NCBI GenBank assembly: GCA_964347325.1
Contig: CAYFYA010000005.1
Location: 1 to 64,000, forward strand
Direction of reading: 5' to 3'
DNA length: 64,000 nt
Source: JAJISG01 sp964347325
GTDB taxonomy: Archaea > Thermoplasmatota > Thermoplasmata > RBG-16-68-12 > JAJISG01
Part shown: piece after piece, positions 26,661 to 31,886 of the stretch
Position numbering within the stretch: position 1 is the first letter of the stretch
How the letters are laid out: each line of letters begins with the position of its first letter
The notes under the pieces: generated by a model
Database searches by the model: none
What the model was told of the DNA's origin: nothing
Seen by the model: the letters and a program-made list of their open reading frames with translations, nothing else
Made by a program: the position numbers and the translations under genes

Positions 26661-26760
26661 CCCTTCGCCAGGGGGATGCGAGGAACGATATAAGGACTTT
26701 TCTCGAGGGAGGGGAGCGTGCCGGCATCCTGCGTCTAGATGTTGTGGACCACTTTTCGGA

Positions 26761-26846
26761 TGCAGGCGCCGGGATTCGAACCCGGGCTATTGGCTATCCT
26801 CGAAGTCGTGGAAGGCCAAGGTCCTACCAGGCTAGACTACGCCTGC
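26761..26846 (-). tRNA. tRNA-Gly(UCC) with an intron
   Basis: The minus strand folds as a tRNA: acceptor GCAGGCG/CGCCTGC, D-arm with GTCTAGCCTGGTAGGAC, anticodon stem TTGGC/GCCAA, T-arm CCGGGTTCGAATCCCGG. The anticodon loop is CTTCCA plus a final A, giving UCC (Gly). A 13-nt insertion, 26796-26808 on the + strand, lies between positions 37 and 38, the usual archaeal site. No CCA is encoded; the discriminator is A. Confidence 0.9.
26796..26808 (-). other. 13-nt tRNA intron at position 37/38
   Basis: The insertion reads CGACTTCGAGGAT on the minus strand. Removing it gives a regular 7-nt anticodon loop closed by TTGGC/GCCAA. GGA in the intron can pair with TCC of the anticodon, as in bulge-helix-bulge splice sites. 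Confidence 0.75.
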
Positions 26847-26849
26847 CAG

Positions 26850-26993
26850 GCGTGCGTAGTAGCTACGCTCCTTTAACCTTTGCCGGGACAAAAGGAGAGA
26901 TAGATAGGGTCTGTGACACCACGCCTAGTCTCTGGCGAAACGGACGCTAGCCGACAATTAGAATTGGCGCATCCCTCCGGTTCCCAGAGGTGC
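26850..26993 (+). other. Spacer with repeat B3 before element A4
   Basis: There is no gene between the tRNA and the secreted-protein gene. The stretch holds repeat B3 (26914-26980), which ends just ahead of element A4. Confidence 0.5.
26914..26980 (+). repeat. Repeat B, copy B3 with palindrome
   Basis: It has a CACCACGCCTAG box, about 30 nt, the palindrome CAATTAGAATTG (26955-26966), then GCGCATCCCTCCGG. The box, spacing and palindrome match copies B4 and B7. It ends 13 nt before the first stem of element A4, so the palindrome is about 28 nt before that stem and might be an operator or a TATA-like site. Confidence 0.6.
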
Positions 26994-27102
26994 GTGGGGA
27001 GGTGTACTCAATCGCGATTTGCCTAAAGCGTGTTCTCCCCACCTTCGCGCCGAGGAGGGGCGCCGTACAAGTGCCCAAGGCTCGCACGGCGGGGGGAGGT
27101 GA
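26994..27102 (+). promoter_or_regulatory. Element A4, near-identical to A1
   Basis: It is 109 nt, the same length as A1, with 8 substitutions and no gaps by eye. Outer stem GTGGGGA (26994-27000)/TCCCCAC (27036-27042), hairpin 1 GCGCC (27047-27051)/GGCGC (27059-27063), linker CAAGTGCCCAAGG, hairpin 2 CTCGC/GCGGG with a G-U pair. Shine-Dalgarno GGAGGTGA is at 27095-27102. Confidence 0.75.
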
Positions 27103-27106
27103 TTGG

Positions 27107-27610
27107 ATAAAGAGAGCAATATCAGGAATTCTAGCGGTCGTCCTGGCTCTAGTCCTCTTCCTTTCGTACTCCGGAACCGTAGCGGCTAACCACAGCTGGG
27201 CAACCCAAGATTTGGCCAAGCGGATTAGCCTCCTGGATGGCGAGATCGGCGATCCCTGCGTAAATGGGGACATCTCCTATGACGCGGAGACCACCTTCTG
27301 GGTGTCCCACGGGTGGAACTGGGCGCCTTGGTCTGAAGCGACGCCCCAGGAGAGGCGTGCCTTCATGCACCCCTCGATGACATTCGTGCTCTACATCGAC
27401 GGGGATCTGCAACCCTCGTCAATGTTCGCGATAGACTTCCCGGCATTTGACCTCAAACTCAAGGTCTTCCAGACCGAAGTCCACGGCGGACTGCCAGCGG
27501 ACACGTACACCTTCAGAGGCGAGTGGTATCTGAGCGGGTCCTTCTTCGGAGGAGACTTCCGCGATTCCGTCCTCGTTCTTGAGTGTGACGTGGATGTCAT
27601 CCTAAGCTAG
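27107..27610 (+). CDS. Secreted protein of unknown function, apparent ATA start
   Basis: About 167 residues. A clear signal peptide opens it: IKRAISGILAVVLALVLFLS, then TVAANHSW with cleavage near AA-NH. The mature part has two or three aromatic-rich strands (FWVSHGWNWAPW, YTFRGEWYLSGSF) and three cysteines. The Shine-Dalgarno ends at 27102 and no ATG, GTG or TTG lies in frame just after it; the codon at the usual distance is ATA (27107). An in-frame ATG at 26990 would require translating through element A4, which is unlikely. The family is not recognised. Confidence 0.6.
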   Translation: MKRAISGILAVVLALVLFLSYSGTVAANHSWATQDLAKRISLLDGEIGDPCVNGDISYDAETTFWVSHGWNWAPWSEATPQERRAFMHPSMTFVLYIDGDLQPSSMFAIDFPAFDLKLKVFQTEVHGGLPADTYTFRGEWYLSGSFFGGDFRDSVLVLECDVDVILS

Positions 27611-27912
27611 TAACTCCCTGAGAACCTCGGTTCGATGGCTTCCTCAGTCGGAAGACTCCAATTCGGACGAACGTCGAGGATTCCCTGAGCCGCCTGGACA
27701 ATCGAGATTCTGGAAGTGAGAGAATCCACGCCTGTTAAGGTGAATCGCGAACGCTTTGTGTCAATTAGAATTGGCAGACCCCTCCGCGTCCGCTAGAGAT
27801 TCCTCAGCAGAACATTCACCACGGTTTAGAATCGCTAGAAGACCGATGGTGGATTACACAAATCGTCCAAAGGATTATATCACTCTGCATGAATCCACTG
27901 CGGGGGAGTTTC
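27611..27912 (+). other. 302-nt spacer with repeat B4
   Basis: No gene is seen here. It contains repeat B4 (27724-27793), an A/T-rich stretch GATTATATCAC near 27872-27882 that may be the TATA box of the next gene, and GGGGGAG (27902-27908) as its ribosome-binding site. No element A is present. Confidence 0.5.
27724..27793 (+). repeat. Repeat B, copy B4 with palindrome
   Basis: It reads ATCCACGCCTG, about 27 nt, CAATTAGAATTG (27762-27773), then GCAGACCCCTCCGCGTCCGC. The last part is identical to copy B7 over CCCCTCCGCGTCCGCT. It lies 120 nt before a membrane-protein gene that has no element A. Confidence 0.6.
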
Positions 27913-28299
27913 ATGGAGAAGCCGAGTCTGATGGACTTGCCGAGCCAAAATACGCAACTGGCTGTGATCTCGTTGGCCGCGCTTTTTGTAGGCACAGCCG
28001 TTGCGATATACGTCAATGGATCGGGGTTGACGACCGCCGTGGTTCCTGAGATGGCGGGACCAGTCTGGTCGCTTTCGATGGCCCTGGCCATCGTCGCTGC
28101 GGGCCTTCTCTGGTGGGGTCACAAGTACGGATTCATCGCTGCGATCATCACCGGTATCGTCTACATCGTGGCCATCGCCGGCGGTTTGGCGGGAATTGCT
28201 ACGGGAGACGCTGCCGTAGAGTGGCTTATCCTGGATATCCCAGGCATTGTCTTTGTCCTGATCGTCTGGGTTTCCAGCTACGCCGCCTGGAGAGAGTGA
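27913..28299 (+). CDS. Small four-TM membrane protein
   Basis: A 128-residue protein with four hydrophobic segments, near residues 15-36, 49-68, 70-95 and 104-122. The start at 27913 is chosen because GGGGGAG lies 4 nt upstream; an ATG at 27889 is also in frame. Loops are short, and the C-terminus SYAAWRE is cytoplasmic by charge. I do not recognise the family. A TATA-like GATTATATC sits about 35 nt upstream. It is the only gene of this accessory region's plus strand without element A. Confidence 0.6.
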   Translation: MEKPSLMDLPSQNTQLAVISLAALFVGTAVAIYVNGSGLTTAVVPEMAGPVWSLSMALAIVAAGLLWWGHKYGFIAAIITGIVYIVAIAGGLAGIATGDAAVEWLILDIPGIVFVLIVWVSSYAAWRE

Positions 28300-28469
28300 G
28301 TAGGGCTGACAGCCAACCGTAGCTCATATCCTGCCGGGTCGGGGAATAGGAGTAGTCGCTTTCAACCACTCTGATTCCCTGAAGCCTCCGCGTTCACTAT
28401 TCAGACCACTTTCCAGGAGAAGTGCGACCGGGAAGAGTCACCACTATGCTGTGCCGAGCCCGTCGAGCC

Positions 28470-28530
28470 TTAACGCCCGAGTCAGGGTGTCAATGGACGC
28501 ACGCTGACAAACATATCTGGCGCACCCCTC
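28470..28530 (+). repeat. Repeat B, copy B5
   Basis: It reads TTAACGCCCGAGTC, about 35 nt, then TCTGGCGCACCCCTCCCCGT. The palindrome is degenerate (CAAACATATCTGG). It aligns with B3 in both end boxes and in spacing. Confidence 0.45.
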
Positions 28531-28570
28531 CCCGTCCGCTCCGGTGAGATACACAGGTTCGCCGGGAGTA

Positions 28571-28592
28571 GAATTGGCACACCCCTCCGTAT
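28571..28592 (+). repeat. Repeat B, partial copy B6
   Basis: Only AGAATTGGCACACCCCTCCG remains, the right half of the palindrome and the downstream box, 60 nt after the same part of B5. Confidence 0.45.
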
Positions 28593-28675
28593 CGAGGAAT
28601 CCACAGTATTCGGTTCTGATTCGTTCGAATATGGTAGATTCGATACTGTTAAGTAATGTCGTGTGACTGCCTGCC

Positions 28676-28784
28676 ATGGGAGAGTTATGCAGCCGTTGAG
28701 TGCTCAAAGCGTGCTCTCCTCCATATTCGCGCCGAGGAGGGGCGCTTGAGAAGTTCCCAAGGCCCGCACAGCGGGGGGAGGTGA
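28676..28784 (+). promoter_or_regulatory. Element A5
   Basis: Outer stem ATGG and GAGAG (from 28677) can pair with CTCTC and CCAT near 28714-28724 with a small bulge. Hairpin 1 is GCGCC (28729-28733)/GGCGC (28741-28745) with loop GAGGAGG. Linker is GAAGTTCCCAAGG. Hairpin 2 is CCCGC (28763-28767), loop ACA, GCGGG (28771-28775). GGAGGTGA is at 28777-28784, five nt before a GTG start. Confidence 0.7.
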
Positions 28785-28789
28785 ACGTT

Positions 28790-29287
28790 GTGAGAAACAT
28801 GATTGCGCGACCTTTGGGGTTGTTGCTTAGTCTCGCTTTGCTGATGTTTTTGTTTGCTCAGCCAGCGGCTGCAATGAAGCCCGTGAAGGTGACTATCCTG
28901 AACCCATTCGGTGATTCGTTCGTAGAGGACTGCGATGGCTTTCAGGTCCGGATGGACTTCCACATTGTTCTGCAAATCAAGACGTTCTACGACAAGGACG
29001 GGAACGCGATTCGGATCCACTTGCATTGGACCATCAACGACGTCCTCACCAGGCTCGACACAGGAGAGGAGATCCGAGACAACGGTGGGTACTCCCAATT
29101 CTTTGACATCGTCGAGGGAACTGAGGCCTGGGTCGGAGGCGTCTGGCACTTTACCGTTCCCGGGGAAGGTCCCGTCCTCCTTGACGCAGGGAAAGTAGTC
29201 TACGACAGCGATGGTGTCGTAATCTTTGAGGCGGGTCCTCACGAAGTCTACAAGGGTTGGGTGTCCCTCTGCTTCCCGTGGGAGTGA
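28790..29287 (+). CDS. Secreted protein of unknown function
   Basis: A 165-residue protein from the GTG at 28790 (VRNMIARPLG), five nt after a perfect Shine-Dalgarno. The signal peptide LLLSLALLMFLFAQPAAA ends before MKPVKV. The mature domain is beta-rich (FQVRMDFHIVLQIKTFYD, IRIHLHWTINDVLTRLDTGE) with cysteines in EDCDGF and SLCFPWE that could pair. The repeated GEEIRDNGGYSQFFDIVEGTE region suggests a beta-sandwich or barrel. No family is recognised. A hairpin terminator follows. Confidence 0.7.
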   Translation: MRNMIARPLGLLLSLALLMFLFAQPAAAMKPVKVTILNPFGDSFVEDCDGFQVRMDFHIVLQIKTFYDKDGNAIRIHLHWTINDVLTRLDTGEEIRDNGGYSQFFDIVEGTEAWVGGVWHFTVPGEGPVLLDAGKVVYDSDGVVIFEAGPHEVYKGWVSLCFPWE

Positions 29288-29327
29288 GGAGAATCCCAAA
29301 TCACAAGTCATGGCATTACACATCGAC

Positions 29328-29363
29328 GGTGGGATGCTCCGTCCCACCCCTTTCCCCTTTTTC
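29328..29363 (+). terminator. Hairpin plus T-rich terminator
   Basis: GGTGGGA (29328-29334), loop TGCTCCG-like, TCCCACC (29342-29348), then a pyrimidine run with CCCCTTTTT to 29362. It lies 40 nt after the stop of the secreted-protein gene. Confidence 0.6.
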
Positions 29364-29395
29364 CTTCCCATCTTTGCGGGGTTGAGGGTAGGGGG

Positions 29396-29521
29396 ATGAA
29401 GCCATGGATTGTGATCCTCGTTGCGGCGGCGATAGTCGCCGGCGTGGCTGGCGGCGTCTATGGGGCTATCTTGGGAAGAACTTCCTGTAGGGAAGGAGGA
29501 GCCCCAACAGCGACACGGTGA
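29396..29521 (+). CDS. Possible 41-residue single-TM peptide
   Basis: An ATG preceded by AGGGGG (29390-29395) opens a 41-residue frame: MKPWIVILVAAAIVAGVAGG, then VYGAILGRTSCREGG. The first 25 residues are one hydrophobic helix. The last part overlaps the convergent frameshifted gene by 56 nt. Coding support is the ribosome-binding site and the hydrophobic pattern only; it could be a remnant. Confidence 0.35.
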   Translation: MKPWIVILVAAAIVAGVAGGVYGAILGRTSCREGGAPTATR

Positions 29522-29907
29522 TAACTGGGATCGACTCCAGCGACTGGAAGACGTCACCAGTGAAGCTAGCCGTGAGGAGTGGACTGCTCACCAAGGTGAT
29601 AGGCACGAGCCACATAATGTACCAAGCCCGCTTTTCTCCCCTCCGGTAGCCCGTAAGGGCAATAGCCAAGACAAAGAAGGACCAGCTCATCTTGAGCAGC
29701 CCCAGTGCCCCGTATAGCCAGCGAACCATCTCAGCGGCCACAAGGCTCGAAGCCTGGAGCTCACTCCAGGACATGCCTATGACACGTTGAGCGTCAGTCT
29801 CAGCCAAATCCGTCCGGAGAGAACGCTTGCATGAAGCCAACCACCACCCACAGCAGCCCCAGACCTATGAACACCACCCACGCGTACTTCTCGTAGACTC
29901 GCTCCAT
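29466..29907 (-). pseudogene. Membrane protein gene interrupted by a 1-nt frameshift
   Basis: The first frame starts at 29907 with MERVYEKYAWVVFIGLGLLW, one TM helix, and ends SPDGFG-stop near 29800. The second frame continues with LAETDAQRVIGMSWSELQ and three further TM helices to 29466. Removing one T from the TTT on the minus strand near 29808 joins them as SPDG-LAETDAQRV into one protein of about 146 residues with four TM segments. It is either a disabled gene or a sequencing error in a short homopolymer. A TATA-like CTATAATC is at about 29942-29949. The family is an uncharacterised membrane protein. Confidence 0.65.
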
Positions 29908-30099
29908 CAGAAACCCCACACGCAGATCGAGTCTATGAATAAAGATTATAGATGTGCGAATGGGAGGTCGCCTCCCGACCCACATAACTTTGATGGGGAT
30001 GAAGATGGGATTGGGTGCGAGACCTGAATGGGTTCGGATTATCGTTCGTCCAAGAAACAAGGCCGGGACCTAGACGATTGACCAAACGGGGAGATCGGG

Positions 30100-30212
30100 T
30101 TTCACGCCTAGACTTCGACAAAACGAACGCGTGGGAACAATTAGAATTGGCGCACCCCTCCGCGTCCGCTTTCAGCTTTGTTCGACAGGGAGCAAGCCCG
30201 ACTCAAGTGAGT
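30100..30212 (+). repeat. Repeat B, longest copy B7 with palindrome
   Basis: It starts with TTTCACGCCTAGAC, has CAATTAGAATTG at 30138-30149, then GCGCACCCCTCCGCGTCCGC, and continues about 45 nt in alignment with B1 (CTTTCAGCTTTGTTCGAC, then AAGCCCGACTC). It is the fullest copy, and joins the left part known from B3/B4 to the right part known from B1. Confidence 0.6.
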
Positions 30213-30238
30213 CGGTATTCTCACGAATGAGAATACCG
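30198..30238 (+). other. Two overlapping hairpins
   Basis: Hairpin one is CCGACTC (30198-30204), loop AAGT, GAGTCGG (30209-30215). Hairpin two is CGGTATTCTCA (30213-30223), loop CGAA, TGAGAATACCG (30228-30238), a perfect 11-bp stem. They share CGG (30213-30215), so both cannot form completely at once. Confidence 0.65.
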
Positions 30239-30261
30239 TAACTGTCAAGGCATACCATGCC

Positions 30262-30331
30262 ATGCTAGGGCTGAGTGCCGAGGAGGGGCACTATAGAAGT
30301 ACCCAGAACCCGCCGGAGCGGGGGGAGGTGA
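30262..30331 (+). promoter_or_regulatory. Element A6 with compensated hairpin 1
   Basis: Hairpin 1 is GTGCC (30275-30279), loop GAGGAGG, GGCAC (30287-30291): a G-C pair of the other copies is replaced by T-A on both sides. Linker is GAAGTACCCAGAA. Hairpin 2 is CCCGC (30309-30313), loop CGGA, GCGGG (30318-30322). GGAGGTGA is at 30324-30331, nine nt before the ATG. The upstream box CCATGCTAGGGCTGA replaces the outer stem and is shared with A7. Confidence 0.7.
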
Positions 30332-30340
30332 GAGCCTAGT

Positions 30341-30775
30341 ATGAGACTCAGGGCCCTGTTGACACCAATCACCGTTCTTGTCGTTCTAGCGCTTCTGACG
30401 ACCCCCGTCTCGGCGACCCCACCATCTCAGGCCAATGATCCTATTGATCTTACCTTTCAGAAGTGTGCGGTGTCCTACTTCATCTGGTTGGGAATCGTTG
30501 GCGGCGACCTGAATGGCTTCCTGATCGCTATCCTGACCGATTTGCGCGAAACAGGTTCAGTCACGCACATGTCATGGAGTTGGTTTGTGTTCGCTGACGG
30601 CGTCGCGTTCGTCGCCGACCTCAGCGGAATCCTGAGCATGAAGACGGGAAGGGTGGTCATGAATGGCGTCATCACCAGCGGTTGGCTGCAAGGAGCGCAA
30701 ATCCACGTAGCAGCACAGCTCGACTTCGTCACCATATGCTCCGCTGGGGACATGCGAATCATGCCTCTTTCGTGA
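30341..30775 (+). CDS. Secreted beta-barrel-like protein
   Basis: A 144-residue protein. The signal peptide is RALLTPITVLVVLALLTTPV followed by SATPPSQ (cleavage near SA-TP). The mature part has alternating hydrophobic strands, HMSWSWFVFADGVAFVADLS, GRVVMNGVITSGWLQGAQIH and VAAQLDFVTIC, resembling allene-oxide-cyclase-like barrels (DUF3224 type), though the match is weak. Two cysteines (QKCAV, TICSAG) could pair. The next element A begins within a few nt after its stop, so it probably shares a transcript with the following gene. Confidence 0.65.
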   Translation: MRLRALLTPITVLVVLALLTTPVSATPPSQANDPIDLTFQKCAVSYFIWLGIVGGDLNGFLIAILTDLRETGSVTHMSWSWFVFADGVAFVADLSGILSMKTGRVVMNGVITSGWLQGAQIHVAAQLDFVTICSAGDMRIMPLS

Positions 30776-30779
30776 CCGT

Positions 30780-30851
30780 ACCATGCTAGGGCTGAGTGCC
30801 GAGGAGGGGCGCGTCACAAGTACCCAGGGCCCGCACGGCGAGGGGAGGTGA
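30780..30851 (+). promoter_or_regulatory. Element A7, internal to a two-gene unit
   Basis: It starts about 4 nt after the upstream stop codon with CCATGCTAGGGCTGA. Hairpin 1 is GTGCC (30796-30800)/GGCGC (30808-30812), with a G-U pair. Linker is ACAAGTACCCAGGG. Hairpin 2 is CCCGC (30830-30834), loop ACG, GCGAG (one mismatch). GGAGGTGA is at 30844-30851. There is little room for a promoter, so this copy probably acts on mRNA. Confidence 0.7.
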
Positions 30852-30864
30852 GACTAGAGGCGTG

Positions 30865-31353
30865 ATGGCAAGAAGTCACCTGAAGGTCTTCGTCGTATTT
30901 GCACTCATCCTTGGTGTGTCGATAACTCAAATCGGCACCGTCTTCGCCGCGCGGCCCATTGATACCTACTACACCTTTGTGGGGCCCCCAGAGATCGAAA
31001 CAGACATCGACGTGCTGCCGAGCGGCGTGGTGAAGATCACACTTCACCGTGTCGTTTGGGGGGTTGATGGAGATTGGGAAGGAGAATGGGTGCACAGTGG
31101 GTTCGCCACCATAAGTCCTAATGGCGCATTCTTCGCCTTTGCCAAAGGAACGTTCACCGGCTCGGTTCTAGGGCATACAGGGACCGTGGATTTCGTCGTC
31201 CACACACATGGATCCTGGCCCCCCGGTGGCGATTTTGAGTTCAAGTTCTCGAAGGTCACCATCCTGAGCGGCACCGGTGATCTGGCCAACATCCACGGGC
31301 AAGGAACCGAATACGAAACCTACGTCCACGTTCGAGTTCACTTCGCCCCTTAG
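30865..31353 (+). CDS. Secreted DUF3224/allene-oxide-cyclase-barrel-like protein
   Basis: A 162-residue protein from the ATG at 30865 (GTG at 30862 is three nt earlier). The signal peptide is HLKVFVVFALILGVS to TVFAA. The mature region has GTFTGSVLGHTGTVDFVVH and VTILSGTGDLANIHGQGTE, the pattern of AOC-barrel/DUF3224 proteins, in which a closing strand is followed by GSGTGxLxGIxGxG. Function in the family is unclear. It is read from the second gene of a pair, both with element A. Confidence 0.7.
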   Translation: MARSHLKVFVVFALILGVSITQIGTVFAARPIDTYYTFVGPPEIETDIDVLPSGVVKITLHRVVWGVDGDWEGEWVHSGFATISPNGAFFAFAKGTFTGSVLGHTGTVDFVVHTHGSWPPGGDFEFKFSKVTILSGTGDLANIHGQGTEYETYVHVRVHFAP

Positions 31354-31589
31354 AACCCAACGACTTCAGCTTTGACGGGAGAAAGCAGCCCTGGCATTTG
31401 TCGTCCGTCCCGCCTACCGCGAAGACTTGATGTATGGTGTAGGTGGGCCTTTCATTCTTTATGATCCGCTAAGGGATTCTAAGGAAACTTTGCCAATCCT
31501 GTGGTCCGTGATGTGGGGGGATTCACGCCTAACCGGGGCTCTTCAATATCCTAGTGCATACAAAGGGCGGGCAAGGTCAGCGACCCTGC

Positions 31590-31811
31590 CTACCCAGGGG
31601 ATGGGATCAGCGTCGTAGTGATCGTGACGACGGCGGGTTGGACAACCGTCAAATCGTCAGTCACATCGCCACCTGTCTCCCGATCTGTGGGATTCGCCAC
31701 CAGATCGCGTAAAGGAGCTGTGCCCTCCGTTGGCCGGGGGGCGGCATAGCTGGGCGAGCATCCGTAGGCCTCGTAGACCTCTTCCCAGCCGTAGCATTCG
31801 CCGTTGGCCAT
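31590..31811 (-). CDS. Small hypothetical protein
   Basis: A possible 73-residue protein from the ATG at 31811 (MANGECYGWEEVYEAYGCSP). TATATAAG reads both ways at 31836-31843; on the minus strand it lies about 28 nt before this ATG, matching a leaderless transcript. An ATG at 31829 is also in frame. The sequence has two cysteines and no recognised family. Confidence is limited. Confidence 0.4.
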   Translation of the reverse strand: MANGECYGWEEVYEAYGCSPSYAAPRPTEGTAPLRDLVANPTDRETGGDVTDDLTVVQPAVVTITTTLIPSPG

Positions 31812-31835
31812 CTTCTCCAACCTCTCCACGCCTGG

Positions 31836-31864
31836 GGTATATAAGTAGCAAAGGGGGGGAGGTG
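31836..31864 (+). promoter_or_regulatory. TATA box and strong Shine-Dalgarno facing into arcS antisense
   Basis: GTATATAAG (31835-31843) is followed by GGGGGGAGGTGAGTG (31854-31868). The latter equals the 3' end of element A without its hairpins. The only reading frame after it runs antisense to arcS and is not convincing. It may be a decayed element A. Confidence 0.4.
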
Positions 31865-31886
31865 AGTGAAAGTGAAAGGATGCGGA

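Larger units (their letters stand above)
28300..28675 (+). other. Spacer with repeats B5 and B6
   Basis: Long non-coding gap before element A5. It holds repeat B copies at 28470-28530 and 28571-28592. ACTGTTAAGTAAT near 28645-28657 lies about 25 nt before element A5 and could be its promoter. Confidence 0.5.
29908..30261 (+). other. Spacer with divergent promoter, repeat B7 and tandem hairpins
   Basis: No gene is seen here. Contents in order: the TATA-like region of the minus-strand gene near 29942, repeat B7 (30100-30212), two tandem hairpins (30198-30238), and then element A6. Confidence 0.5.

Noticed and set aside
26914..30212. Integron-like gene cassettes with repeat B as attC sites
   Set aside because: The repeat lacks the attC core boxes (GTTRRRY/RYYYAAC), no integrase is seen, and B copies are not at regular cassette ends.
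114..30851. Element A as a known riboswitch (fluoride, TPP, glutamine, ZTP)
   Set aside because: The conserved bases of those families as I remember them are absent; the linker AAGTACCC resembles part of glnA RNAs only by a few letters.
114..30851. Element A as ends of an insertion sequence
   Set aside because: Copies are all in one orientation relative to a gene start, end in a Shine-Dalgarno, and show no target duplications or transposase.
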